This document shows positions 37,001 to 48,083 of a stretch of DNA of 64,000 bases, one piece after another. The DNA is taken from assembly GCA_012934845.2 (NCBI GenBank), contig WNNJ02001284.1, positions 62,001-126,000 on the forward strand. Reading direction: 5' to 3'. The notes beneath the pieces are model-generated. The model had not been told where the DNA came from. It saw nothing but the letters and a program-made list of their open reading frames with translations, and did not search any database. Each line of letters begins with the position of its first letter. The first letter of the stretch is position 1. This DNA is from Pomphorhynchus laevis (taxonomy: Eukaryota > Acanthocephala > Palaeacanthocephala > Echinorhynchida > Pomphorhynchidae). Made by a program: the position numbers and the translations under genes.

Positions 37001-37318
37001 GTGCCTAATAATTTTGCTCCAATTTATCTAATGTGTTTATTAGCGCGAAACACTTTGGACACGTTTACAAACCCCTACGAAGCCACAGACACCTCAGACA
37101 CTTTTTCAAACGCGAACGAAACGAAAGACCTTTTAGACATAGAATGTGAGACCCGTGTAATCCGGTTTTGGCGAAACCGCATGATTAAGCTCGGGTTCGG
37201 GATAGAGGACGATGCGGATGAACTTCTGGACAGAAAGGGCGACACCGCGACCGTTCCAGCAGACGAGAGCGACGCTACGCGCATGGAAGACGTTGACTAC
37301 CAAATGAAACGTTATTGA
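37001..37318 (+). CDS. Unknown ORF of about 105 codons, left arm
   Basis: Not recognised. The frame is clearly GC-richer than its surroundings, especially from about 37060, and is rich in Asp/Glu/Thr (TRVIRFWRNRMIKLGFGIED, then DYQMKRY at the end). Preserved in the other arm (48792-49112, minus) with two residue differences seen. There is no signal peptide or membrane segment. It may be a captured host exon or part of a mobile element. The ATG at 37001 is the only in-frame start near the repeat boundary, so the true start is uncertain. The opposite strand is also partly open. Confidence 0.4.
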   Translation: MPNNFAPIYLMCLLARNTLDTFTNPYEATDTSDTFSNANETKDLLDIECETRVIRFWRNRMIKLGFGIEDDADELLDRKGDTATVPADESDATRMEDVDYQMKRY

Positions 37319-37448
37319 CAAATTTAATTTATTAAATAGAGTTTGCTTATTTTGTTAGAATTTCAATAGTGCATTTTGGCTTTATCACGAAACTGTAATT
37401 TTTAAATAAAATAAAAAGAAATTACCGTTAAAAGAAACTGTAATTTTA

Positions 37449-38037
37449 TTATTTAATACATTAAATAATGAAATTTTAAGAATTGCAACAATATGTAATG
37501 ATATTGGCTTTCTTCAAAATCATTTAAATAATTTAATAGATACATATTTTAAACTAGGTTACTATAAAAATAACATCAAGCAAAAATAGTAAAATATATA
37601 AATCAACACAATAATATAAAGAATAAATTTAAACTCTTAAGTGGCAAATTTTTATGGATGGATAATAAATAATATACTTTGTATTAGAATAAGATACTAG
37701 ATAGTTATATCTGTGGAAATACATTAATAGCCTGTATTTGGCCCCACTGATATGTTGGGTAGAGGAGTTAGGGGCCTAAATCTGATAGCATAGCAGTTCC
37801 TCCTGATGACCTCTAATTCTTATTCTGATACAACGTCTGCTAGATATTAGTCAATTCATAAAAATGAATTTTTTTTAAATATAAATTTTTTATTTTAACT
37901 TGATTTAAATTATAAAAATCTAAAAACAATTATTTATTTTATTATTTTATTATTAAATTTAGATTTAGCATTATTATGTTTTGTTTATTTTATAATTATA
38001 TAACAATACGTAGACTCAGTTAGCTGATTTGATTATT
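37449..38037 (+). mobile_element. Naiad 3' end fragment (left arm)
   Basis: Begins inside the last RT codons (TACATTAAATAATGAAATT) and runs through the RT stop, the structured 3' domain (about 37683-37830) and the tail to GTTAGCTGATTT. It has one small frame break near 37585 and base changes in the pseudoknot strand (CTGATATG against CATAGCAG). Confidence 0.85.
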
Positions 38038-38040
38038 ATT

Positions 38041-38465
38041 TAAAAACAACATTGGTTACTCGCAAATGGGTCCAATATTATTAATATTAATATATTAATT
38101 TGATTTACAAAAAAAGAAAAGAAAAAAGAGCATTGTTCGATTTGCTTTTCAATGCCTACGACCGAATGTACCGGTGCATTGAGTTTGGACAGCAGTGCTC
38201 GGAAACATTTTGACCTGCTAGAGCAATTCAAATTTTCGCGCGGCGCCACGTTATTACACTTGAAAATTCAGACATGCGCTTCTCGATTATCTTTGTCTCT
38301 TACACATGTAGAGTTGCGTTTGCTGATCTGCCTGCATCAGCCGTCGACGCGAATACTACTGGACAGAAGGAGCTGTGTTCAACTTATCGTATCCCGTCTT
38401 CGTACTTGCTTCTCTTTCGTTGTTCATTATATTCGAAGCACGTAGCCGACAATCGCGAAATATAG
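38041..38465 (+). other. Naiad-flank direct repeat copy 2 and unassigned GC-richer stretch
   Basis: 38041-38276 repeats 34346-34576. The following 190 bases are unique here and moderately GC-rich, with a frame (38274-38465) starting MRFSIIFVSYTC that could resemble a short signal-like N-terminus. No family recognised; possibly a fragment of a host gene or promoter region. Confidence 0.4.
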
Positions 38466-38599
38466 GAATAATATTATTTTTTTCGTATTTCATTTTTTAA
38501 TTGGAATATTATTATTTAATACACACATTTGCCACTAAATATATAAAGTATTCCTATATGATGTATTCTTTTTACAGCACCAAAAACTTTATTTTTATG

Positions 38600-40250
38600 C
38601 CCTAACTATTTAAATTTAGCTTTCTTAATAGTCAAAAACAGAAAACCACTTCTTAATAAATTATGTGTGATAGCATTTTCTCTTTCACAAATTAAGTGAT
38701 AGTTAGAACAGATAAGCCTGCAAAGTAGGTAATGTGACATAGTAGCGTAAATCAGCCAATTAGTTGGAACGCTTGAGGTCCACGAAACAATATCTGCCTT
38801 GTACCAAATTTTTGATAGACACATGTTTGAAGTATAGAAGAATTAGCCCGCTTAACCAAGACATCGAGAAAAGGTATACCCACATTAGATTCAAAAAAAC
38901 GCACAATTGAATTCGAGAATCCTTAGAATTTAGCGTATGGGTAAGGAAATCCTGTGCAACGCAATTCTGAGCAACCAAAAAACATCGTCAACAAAACGAA
39001 ACCACTTGACAACTCTATCAATACTATTGACAAAAGAATTTTCCCAAATCCTCGTGTATAACTCGGACAATACAGGAACAAGAGGGTTGCCCATTGCCAA
39101 TCCATCGATCTGATCCCACATTACAGATTCAAAAATAAAATTACAACGACTGGTACACATTGTGAGAAGAGTACGCCAATCTTAATGATTAAGAAGAATA
39201 TCACAAGAATGGGTTAAGAGATAATATATCAGCTGCAGTGTTTATAGCATCAGAGAGCGGAATGTTAGTGTAGAGGGAGGTGGTGCCAGCTGTAAACAAT
39301 GAATGTTCAAGAGCATTATTCCACGGATTAAACGAGAAAAATTAGGTCCATCTTTAATGTATGAGAAATGACTATCAGATATATGAAATCGTAAAGTGTT
39401 AGTAATAAACTTTGAAATTTTATAAGAAAAATTAGAATATGAAGCTATAATTGGTCTTGCACTGTGTTGAACTTTGTGAGTTTTCGGCAATAAGTATAAA
39501 AATCCTGGTTTAGCATTTTTTGAAAGATAAAATTTAAGAAACTTGTCACATTTTTTTTGGAAAACAACTGCCGTAGGAATCTATTAAACTTACTTTGTCG
39601 AGTAGCTGTAGGATCATTATTTAATCAAACAAATTTATGGCAATGTAGTAATGAAACACCCATTCGCGTATATTCTTCCTTATACAAAACAACAAACTTG
39701 TTCTGTTTATCAGCCTTGGATACGACCAAGCCCTCTTCATCAAATAATTTTTTAGCACTAATGATGGTTTTGTTCAAAACATCGGGAACATTAGCATATT
39801 GACCCATTAATTTAAAGTTTAAATTAAGGAAATTGTCTAAATTATAAATAGTGTTTTCTGAGAAAATAAGTCTTTTCTAACTCCGAAGATGATTTGTGTA
39901 CACGTAAACGACAGATGGATTAAAGTAAGGACCTAATTCAAGTATATTACGTTGTTCAATATTTAATGATTTATCAGTCTAATTTATAATGTTTAATCGA
40001 GCCCATTAGAACACCTTTTATTTGTCTAAATGTAGATGTCCTTACCTTTAAATAATTTTGATTTATTAAAAAATTTAGTGACTGGCTTCAATGAATTTAC
40101 AATTTTTTGGTTATCTATAGAGTTGTAAGAAATGAAATAATTCTTTTCATTATATAGTTTAAAGAATTTGTATAAATGTTTAAAACCAATATTTAATGTA
40201 TAAAGTTTACAATTGTTATTTATAGCATTATTTAATTTATAAAAAATTAT
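38600..40250 (-). mobile_element. Canonical-type PLE, RT part, minus strand
   Basis: Read from 40250 downward: N-terminal RT segment (39807-39625: LVVSKADKQNKFVVL), then MPKTHKVQHSARPI (about 39.47 kb), then LAMGNPLVPVLSELY and RFVDDVF (about 39.02-39.1 kb, a PLE motif B and C). Frame breaks split these. The endonuclease end is missing at 38.6 kb. It is arranged head-to-head with the plus-strand copy at 40.26-41.36 kb. Confidence 0.75.
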
Positions 40251-40259
40251 TATATATAT

Positions 40260-41360
40260 GAAAAAACAATTTTTGGAAAAGAAAAATATTTAAAAGAAGA
40301 AATTAAACGAAATTCATTAGAAATTGCAAATTTTAAAATCAAATTACTTACATGCGAGGCACATCTAGAAAATTTAAAATTCTTAATACCGGTAGTAACT
40401 CTGGCGCATACAGGTACAATATTCTCTCTTACTCACTTTGAGAAAGTAAATTGAGGATATGCATTTTGCGATTTTGAGTTCGGTTCTTTCAAAATCCCTA
40501 GCCATTGACAAGACATTTATACAAATTCTTTAAACTATATAATAAAAAGAATTATTTCATTTCTTAAAAATCTATAGATAACCAAAAAATTGTAAATTCA
40601 TTAAAGCCAGTCACAAAAGCTCCATTAAACATTATAAATTAGACTGATAAATCATTAACTATTGAACAACGTAATATACTTGAATTAGGTCATTACTTTA
40701 CTCCACTATGTCGTTTACGTGCACACAAATTATCTTCGGAGTTAGAAAAGACTGTATTTTCTCAGAAAACATTATTTATAATTTAGACAATTTCCTTAAT
40801 TTAAACTTTAAATTAATGGGTCAATATGCTAATGTTCCCGATGTTTTGAACAAAACCATCATTAGTGCTAAAAAATTATTTGATGAAGAGGGTTTGGTCG
40901 TATCCAAGGCTAATAAACAGAACAAGTTTTTTGTTTTGTATAAGGAAGAATATACGCGAATGGGTGTTTCATTACTACATTGCCATAAATTTGTTCGATT
41001 AAATAATGATCCTACAGCTACTCGACAAAGTAAGTTTAATAGATTCCTACAGCAGTTGTTTTCTAAACAACTGCCGTAGGAATATATACCAATACAGGTA
41101 TATGTTGGTCAAACGGGTCAAGGTTTGGTTAAGCGTATTAAACAACATAATTATAATGTACGTAAAGGGACCAATTATAGTGCTGTTGCTCAGCATTTTG
41201 TGAGTTTGAATCATTCCGTTGATTTTAAAAATGCATCTATTTTATCATTTGAAAGTAACTTGTTATCTCGCATTATTCAAGAAGCGTGTTTTATTCGAAA
41301 AGAACCTAATTTAATGCTTAATAATAAATCCGATTACAACCTTAAATTATAATAAATTAT
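40260..41360 (+). mobile_element. Same PLE family, plus strand, internally deleted
   Basis: The N-terminal RT frame (40708-41079) repeats the minus-strand copy (LVVSKANKQNKFFVL) and then joins, at about 41080, directly to the C-terminal GIY-YIG part (YVGQTGQGLVKRIKQHN, then AVAQHFVSLNHSVDF, ending about 41352). The RT core is deleted. The order RT then GIY-YIG is the canonical one, opposite to Naiad. Sequence 41360-41730 is AT-rich and unassigned. Confidence 0.75.
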
Positions 41361-41733
41361 TCCAATATTACATTATTTAAATTTTTTCAATACGTTTGTT
41401 TTTTCTAATTGTATTATTAGTTTGTTTTGGTTTAAATTAAATTATAGTTTATTACTCTACTTTTACATTATTTTTATTCATATCGTTGAGAATTGCTTCC
41501 GGGTCAAAAGTAACTTTTTTATTGCGAACCATCCCCGAGAATACAAAAAGAACTTTATTTATTTGATATTTCGACTGTACTTAGCAGTCCTTTTCAATCT
41601 AAAAATAGAAGAAAATATTACACAAAATAAAATTCAATTAAAAATAATGTAACTAAGTTATAGCCCTATCGGCAATAGCTGATTTCATTTTGACAACCTT
41701 ATCACGATGTTTAGCAAGTTTATAGTTTACGTC

Positions 41734-42607
41734 TTATTGTACGTCTTGTGGAGGGAATTTTAAGGACCAGTTAGATTTATTCCCTTCCATTATAAGAAAG
41801 ATGGAAATGTACAATGATTCCAAAACGAGCCTACGTCCTAACTGTTTTTCTTTTTGTAGGATATCTGAGCTTTCGAAATCAATGCTATGGCCGGTCTCAA
41901 TAACATGATTGAATATTGCTAAAGATGTATCACTTTTCTTCAGGCTGTACTTATGTTGGTACGTTCTCTTTTTAAAACCTTGTTTAGTTTGTCCAACATA
42001 AGTCTTCTTACAATCTGAACACGGAATGATATATATTACACATTGTGATGATGCAACTGGTTTCCTTTTGAAAATGAAACTAAATCTCGCACCAGTTTTG
42101 TAATACACTTTTATACTGTTCTTAAACTTTGAAGTTAACTTCGACAATCGTCTCTTTAAAGTATTATTGATGAACGTTGATTTAACGTGTTTCATATCTA
42201 GCTGTGCGGTCGACGTTCTAGACAACTGGCTTACCCTTATCGCAATTGTAAAAGACCGTTTTATCGCCCATTCCGGATATTGGCATTCCCTTAATATGCG
42301 ATTTATTCTCCTAAACTCTGCCTGTATTCTTTGTTACCGCATACCGTCAGGGCTTTTCTGAACAAAGAGCTGGCCGCTGAAATTTTGTATCCTCCGGGAT
42401 ATATGTGGTCCAAGGAGTAAGCGTATGTGGGATATCCGGTTTTCTAAAGACGTCTGTTAAGATGATGTTTTTACGTCTTAACACTTTAACATCTAGGAAA
42501 TTTATTACATTTTCCATGTCTTCACAATTAACTTTCCACTGAATTGCCTTGTCATGTTTGTTAAGTATTTTCTCTAGACCTATTATTTTTGGGTCTGTAT
42601 CAAACAC
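41734..42607 (-). pseudogene. Canonical PLE: RT thumb and GIY-YIG endonuclease
   Basis: Minus strand. 42607-42347 is the RT thumb (NFLDVKVLRRKN, then VFRKPDIPHTLT). 42225-41734 is the endonuclease with CVIYIIPCSDCKKTYVGQT (the C..C of the CCHH finger between the two strand motifs), a YQHK block, and IFNHVIETGHSIDF. A break separates the two parts. The upstream RT core is missing at 42.61 kb, where a plus-strand tail begins. Confidence 0.75.
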
Positions 42608-42609
42608 GG

Positions 42610-42883
42610 CGAAAAATTCGTATGCTATGATTTTTATTTTTTGTTTTATGATTCTGTTTTTCTTTCTTTTAGTTTGTTTTAAAATGTGTGTAAAATTTTA
42701 GTGTATGATTGTTTTGTTTCTCTGTTTTTTCTTTTAAGTAGAAATGCGGGGCACATCAATGCTTGTATTTTTGTATAAATGTTGAAAACACGGGAACAAA
42801 TTGTGAAACATTTTTTGTAATCCTGATGATGATAGCAGGAGCTATCGAAATATAAAATTTTTATCAAAAAAGGATATTTTTTA
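42610..42883 (+). repeat. PLE 3' UTR with a hammerhead-like motif
   Basis: T-rich segment ending in CTGATGA (42823-42829), one extra T, hairpin GATAGC-AGGA-GCTATC (42831-42846), then GAAA (42847-42850). This is the arrangement seen at PLE ends. It differs from a standard hammerhead by one unpaired base before stem II. It is plus-strand, opposite to the endonuclease at its left, so it belongs to another copy. Confidence 0.5.
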
Positions 42884-43757
42884 TATCTAAACAATATAAA
42901 TATATGAAATATATGTTTCGATACATTGATGATATATGTGTATTTAATTCTAATAATTTTTATTCAATTAGTGAGCACATTTATCCAGAAAGCCTTATTC
43001 TTAACAAAACCAATATTAATGATAAATAAGGTGTGTATCTAGATATGAACATTAAATTAACATTAACTAAAACTACTATTAATTTATATCGTAAAGATGA
43101 CATTTTAAATTTACAAGAAACATATTTTTGCATGAGCATTCATGCATACAATATAATATAAAATATAATACATTAAATAATAAAATTTTAAGAATTGCAA
43201 CAATATGTAATGATATTGGCTTTCTTCAAAATCATTTAAATAATTAAATAGATACATATTTTAAACTAGGTTACTATAAAAATAACATCAAGCAGAAAAT
43301 AGTAAAATATATAAATCAACACAATAATATAAAGAATAAATTTAAACTCTTAAGTGGCAAATTTTTATGGATGGATAATAAATAATATACTTTGTATTAG
43401 AATAAGATACTAGATAGTTATTTCAGAGGATATACATCATTAGCATGTATTTGGCCCCGCTGCTGTGTTGGGTAGAGGAGTTAGGGGCCGAAACCTGATA
43501 GCATAGCAGTTCCTCCTGATGACCTCTAATTCTTATTCTGATACAACGTCTGTTATTTATAAGTCAATTCATAAAAATGACGTTTATTCTAAATTTTAAT
43601 TTTTTAACTTGATTTAAATTATAGAAAATTTAAATTATAGAAAATCTAAAAACAATTATTAATTTTATTATTTAATTATTAAATTTTGATTTAGCATTAA
43701 TATGTTTGTTTATTTTATAATTATATTAAATACGTAGACTCAGTTAGCTGATTTAAT
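42884..43757 (+). mobile_element. Naiad 3' third, truncated
   Basis: Starts at TCTAAACAATATAAATATATG just before motif C (RYIDDI, about 42919-42936) and runs through the 3' domain (about 43389-43535) and tail. Several stops and small indels interrupt the frame. Its pseudoknot strand reads CTGCTGTG, keeping a G-U pair with CATAGCAG. Confidence 0.85.
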
Positions 43758-43914
43758 TTCTTCTTCGTCCCTATAATAACTATACATAGAATTAAGTTTA
43801 TTTGAAAAAAATGTTTTGTAAGCAAAACAGTATAAAAAAGTGACCTGTGATAAAATTGTAATTTTAGGATTTAAAAATTTTCTAATTTTTACAAAATTAA
43901 TATTAAAAAAGTAA

Positions 43915-44511
43915 ATTCCAATTGATACGATTAATTTGAAATAGTGAAAAATAATTATTTTTGTATCTAAATGCCATTCCAAGAAAAAAGAAATTGAATA
44001 TTTCTTCGAAATTTCGCTCGCTAACCGCGGACATTATCAAGAAGTATCTGAAACAATAAAACAAGTTAAGTTACGATGAATGAAAAACAAAATCATTTTG
44101 GACATTCAAATTTGGTTCGAGAATCTTTATAGCGACATCCTCCATAACTAATCGGCGTTTTAAGTTAGGCTAGGAAATCAAAACTGACACATTGTCAAAG
44201 TCGATGTCATGACCAGTTTGATGAGCATGGTCTGCTAATGCCGACTGCGCTGATGTTGTGAGTGCTTTCTTATGTTCTTTTAATCTAGTTTTTAGAGTAC
44301 GTCCAGTTTGTCCAATGTATATGCTTATACAATCCCTACACCCAACCTTATAGACTACACCCATCTTATCAAAATTAGTTCTTCTTGGTTTGGTGACTAG
44401 TGCATCAAGATGATATGTACATCGGGTACCATAAAACATTTTTAATGGTAATCCTGACTGGAAAACGAATCTGTTTATTTTATTAAGAATATCCTCACTT
44501 AAACGACCCAT
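43915..44511 (-). pseudogene. PLE GIY-YIG endonuclease end, minus strand
   Basis: The frame 44511-44170 has VVYKVGCRDCISIYIGQTGR (C..C finger), LKTRLKEHKKAL, and ALADHAHQTGHDIDFDNVS. Sequence continues to about 43915 as the last codons and 3' UTR. The region 43915-44290 recurs inverted at 44588-44950. From 43757 to 43915 the DNA is AT-rich and unassigned. Confidence 0.75.
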
Positions 44512-44587
44512 TGCGGGAATATAAAAGCAGTGATTAAATTTTTGATGACCAATTAAGTTGGATTGCGCGGAAGTGTGAATGCGAAAA

Positions 44588-44950
44588 AACTAGATTAAAA
44601 AAAACATAAGAAGGCACTCACAACATCAGAGCAGTCGGCATTAGCAGACCATGCTCATCAAACTGGTCATGACATCGGCTTTGACAATGTGTCAGTTTTG
44701 ATTTCTGAGCCTAACTTAAAACGTCGATTAGTTATGGAGGCTGTCGCTATAAAGATCCTCGAACCAAATTTGAATGTCCAAAATGATTTTGTTTCTCATA
44801 CATTGTAACTTAACTTGTTTTATTGTTTCAGATACTTCTTGATAATGTCCGTGGTTAGCGAACGAAATATCGAAGAAATATTCAATTTCTTTTTTCTTGG
44901 AATGGCATTTAGATACAAAAATAATTATTCCCCCAGAATGTCTCATTCCG
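44588..44950 (+). repeat. Inverted copy of the PLE endonuclease 3' end
   Basis: Plus-strand match to the minus-strand segment at 43915-44290 (HKKAL block, TGHDIGF, then LKRRLVMEAVAIKILEPNL), forming an inverted pair about 300 bases apart. It completes the last 40 residues that the other copy has lost by frame breaks. Confidence 0.75.
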
Positions 44951-45123
44951 TTTCAAATTAAGTGAAAAATAAATTTTATCAAATAATTTTTTTCAAAAAA
45001 GAAAAATTGAAATTAAAAAGTCAAAACTAAATTGTTTTAATTAGCAAAATAAATAAACGTGTTCGTCTAACATGCTTGTCTATCAACTAAGTGCATTACA
45101 GATATGGCGCATAAGACATCATA

Positions 45124-45636
45124 TTATGCTGTATCATCTTCTACATGACATGGATCCACACCTATCCATAATAAAGGAGTACCGAGTTGTGGTCGTAGGC
45201 ATTTTGCATCGATTCGAATGTGAACGTTTTTGTTGTCATTTTCATCTGAATACGTGGCCGTTAGAAACCATTGTGTTTGAGTAATTGAGTCGGAACGTAA
45301 TAACACTTTGATTAAAGTAGATGCATCATCGTCGTTCGCTTTAACTATGCCTTCTATAGATAACTTTGTGGTTACTTCTTCGTCACCAATATTAAACTGT
45401 TTAATATTATTTAAATTAGATAACGGTATTTTAAATTTGACTCTATACTGCTTTGCACTTTGAATAATTCCTATCTTAACAGCATACGCGTAATCAAATT
45501 GTTCGATGAATTCAGTTTCAACGTAAACTTCGTGACCATATGGTGGGTGACCGGTCAAAGAAGCAGGATCAATCACGACGTGTTTCTCGTTATTGAATCT
45601 TAACGGGATGTCGCTAAGCTCTGTGGTATTCGCCAT
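45124..45636 (-). CDS. ADISSP: ADISSP / C20orf27 (UPF0687) family protein, 170 aa
   Basis: A single open frame close to the family length (human C20orf27 is 174 aa). Recalled family likeness: VKIGIIQSAKQYRVKFKIP against the human VKVGFLKILHRYEITFTLP, and near the end GTPLLWIGVDPCHVE against GTPMLLDGVKCVGAE. The family is a small beta-rich protein; the mammalian member is described as an adipose-secreted signalling protein, but its role in invertebrates is unknown to me. The start at 45636 is chosen because it is the first ATG, has an AAAATGG context, and follows a possible acceptor (TTTATAATTTTAG, about 45656-45668 on the minus strand), which suggests a spliced 5' UTR. No stop or break is seen. 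It lies alone in the spacer of the large inverted repeat. A processed retrocopy cannot be excluded because the coding region has no intron. Confidence 0.75.
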   Translation of the reverse strand: MANTTELSDIPLRFNNEKHVVIDPASLTGHPPYGHEVYVETEFIEQFDYAYAVKIGIIQSAKQYRVKFKIPLSNLNNIKQFNIGDEEVTTKLSIEGIVKANDDDASTLIKVLLRSDSITQTQWFLTATYSDENDNKNVHIRIDAKCLRPQLGTPLLWIGVDPCHVEDDTA

Positions 45637-45669
45637 TTTTGGTAATTTGCCTTAATCTAAAATTATAAA

Positions 45670-46590
45670 AAACAGATTTTGCAACATTCAAAACGGACAC
45701 TATTAAAACTCACAACGAAATAAAGTAATTTTATTTTAAAATTCAAATACCATAAAATAGCTGAATATATGGTTTAATCAATATATGCAGGGTCAATATA
45801 GGTAATCTTTTGACTATGGCTTGAATAAATACATCATTTAAACTTATTTTTGCATTCAATACTTACAAACAACATTTTAAAGCTGATTTAACATCACAAA
45901 CGAAATTTTGCGTTGATATACTTTTTAAACCAATAAGAATATTTTGACAATTATTAAGTCATTTAGGTAACTACAGCGACACCGGGTAACTTAATACGCC
46001 AACACGGTAGACATTTTTCCTTACTTATGCATGTTGCCCATATATGCTAAAAACGTAATATTGCAGTTTTAATCTCCTGTTAAAATTTCGCATATTTTGC
46101 TTACATTGTTAAATCGACTGTAATCTGTTGACTTAAAGAATAAGGCGTTGGTGATTGCTACTACTCTGAATTGTATATATGTGTTTTGAGATTATCATTT
46201 AATAAGCAATTATAAAAACTCTGTCATAATACAGTTATGATAGGGGGTCGCAATGTGTAGGCTTAACCGAACCGTCGTCGAGTAATGAGTTCGGTTCGGA
46301 TCTCGCCTATTGTCAGTGAACCTACCCGTAATGCGCTCTGGGTAACACCTGAATATTCAGGCTGCTAAATAACTGACTGATTTGTATCAGCCGTAGGGCT
46401 AGATCGTTGGTGGATGAGCTCTGATCCCTCTTATGACCCAAACGGTGGATTAATCTTAAAAAGGCATAAAACGGTCAATGAGGTCTTTTTTTTCGCAACA
46501 GAAAATATTGGACTATAAGCGGATATGTGGGCAGCATAGATCTGAACAAAAGCCTGTTTCATTGCAGGAAATGATGTTGGATTACTAAAT
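45670..46590. other. Mostly unassigned spacer
   Basis: AT-rich DNA to about 46.2 kb. From 46240 to 46450 there is a GC-richer stretch with the inverted words CCGAACCG and CGGTTCGG and a GGTTCGGATCTCGCC block. It may be a repeat 5' end, but no tRNA-like fold could be completed by eye. No coding frame recognised. Confidence 0.4.
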
Positions 46591-46599
46591 GCTATGAGA

Positions 46600-47530
46600 T
46601 AACTAGCAGATAACTTGATATATTGATATACTGACTTGATATATTGACAACATAGTCATACAATACAATATAGTTGTTAATAAGTCCAAATGTGCATATA
46701 TGCACATTGGAAGGAAATGTTTAAGCACAACTTAAACTATTGGTCATGATCCTATACCGTTTGTTCAAGAGTATCGTGATTTAGGTATCGTAGTTTCACA
46801 CAACCTCAGTACTTGTAAAAATACAGAAGTTACTTGATCGTAAACCAACCGAGTCTGTGGGATAATTTTTTGAAATTTCAACAGTTTAGCGACTGAATCT
46901 TCCCGGCTCCTGTTTAATGCTCTTTGCTCAAGCATTCTCAATTAATGTTCACAGGCTGCATATCCGATTACAAAAGTAGGAGAATGAATAGAAACCACGA
47001 AATTCCTCGAAACAAGTACATGATTTAAAACATTTGACTTACGAACAGCGTCTCACAAATCTTAATATGCAATCACTATAATCACTCAGACGCTTTAATG
47101 ACCTTGTCCATGTATGACATGTAATGAAATACCATGCTGATTCTATAATTTACTAGTCGCAATAACTCAAGATTACGCGATCATCAATTTATACTGCAAT
47201 GCAAACCACGGAGAAACAAGAAATGCTTGAATTTCGCAAGTAGAGTTATTCTTGTTTGGAATGGTTTGCCTGCTGAAACAGTAAAAGTGAAAAGCAAATG
47301 CATGTTTCGAAAATCTCTCAAGTAGTAGCTTTGAGTTTCTTGTTCTTTTTCATTTGCCTTCATCACTACTGATTTCAAGATTTACTGTATTTTGGTGTTC
47401 TTTTCCTTAATTTTCTCTTTAATTTGTAATTTGTGAAAGTGCCTATATGAGCTGTGCTCGCTGACATACTAGTTATAATAATTATTGTATATACTTTTAT
47501 CATTTCTGAAAGACAAATAAATCTTGTTTG
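46600..47530 (+). pseudogene. Heavily decayed CR1-like LINE 3' end
   Basis: Broken plus-strand readings resemble the C-terminal part of CR1-like ORF2: near 46770 VQEYRDLGIVVSHNLS, near 47060-47100 a LNMQS..SLRRFNDL block, and near 47250 VILVWNGLPAETV, which parallels the closing block NRTWKSWNKLPSQVV in the LINE at 54.9 kb. It ends in AATAAATCTTGTTTGC (about 47517). From 47530 to 48080 nothing is recognised. Confidence 0.55.
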
Positions 47531-48083
47531 CTTAAAACATAATATTTAAAGAAATCTGTTTTCACAAAAATCAAATTTAACTGATAACATGTCCAGCATT
47601 TAGGAATACGTTCGGGCACCTTTTGTCTAAAATTTAAGTCAGCAGATGTAAATCTAAAAGGTTCCTACTTAAATTTATCAGCTTCAAAGTCCAGTTTAAA
47701 ATAATATACAATATTGAAATGCAATTAAAGCAAAATTAAAAGATCTTAAATTCCGATTAGTAAATATTCTTATTGAACATACAAAACTAGCACAACCTTT
47801 GCTTTCTAGAATTATTTTGTTTCGCTATCAGTATTTGAAATCAAATTGGTCAGCAATGAAATTGGTTTTAATTACAATTCAATGTAACCTTAGTAACTTA
47901 ATCCTACGTAAAATAGTTGAAAGAGAAACATCTTATTCTCAAAACTTTTGAAATTCATTACAATTTTATTTTTTCTGTTCAATTCTTATGGTTTTATTCA
48001 GTGGTCTTGTTAATTTGTTTCTCTTGTGTTATATTTTGAAACCAAATATGAAACCTGTTTAATAAAGGTTCTTGTATAATTAA

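Larger units (their letters stand above)
36122..37010 (-). repeat. Two tandem hammerhead-bearing repeats of about 459 bp (left arm)
   Basis: Two head-to-tail units (period about 459, from GCCCTGGGAC at about 36153 and 36611). They mirror 49113-49992 in the other arm. Each holds one hammerhead-type sequence on the minus strand in which the core reads CTCATGA, so both are expected to be inactive. Confidence 0.85.
34583..38037. repeat. Left arm of large inverted repeat
   Basis: About 3.45 kb, present in reverse complement at 48080-51531 with very high identity: the shared 137- and 112-codon LINE frames differ at one residue or none. Contents left to right: LINE 5' part (minus), 90-bp monomers, two hammerhead repeats (minus), an unknown ORF (plus), and a Naiad 3' end (plus). 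The arm edge near 34583 falls inside LINE ORF1 sequence. Confidence 0.9.

Noticed and set aside
37075-37321. Minus-strand frames opposite the unknown ORF
   Set aside because: They overlap the GC-rich frame and are likely shadows of its composition; no motif favours them, although the strand choice is not proven.
46240-46450. tRNA-like B box (GGTTCGGATC) suggesting a tRNA gene or tRNA-derived SINE
   Set aside because: No A box at the right distance and no cloverleaf could be completed.
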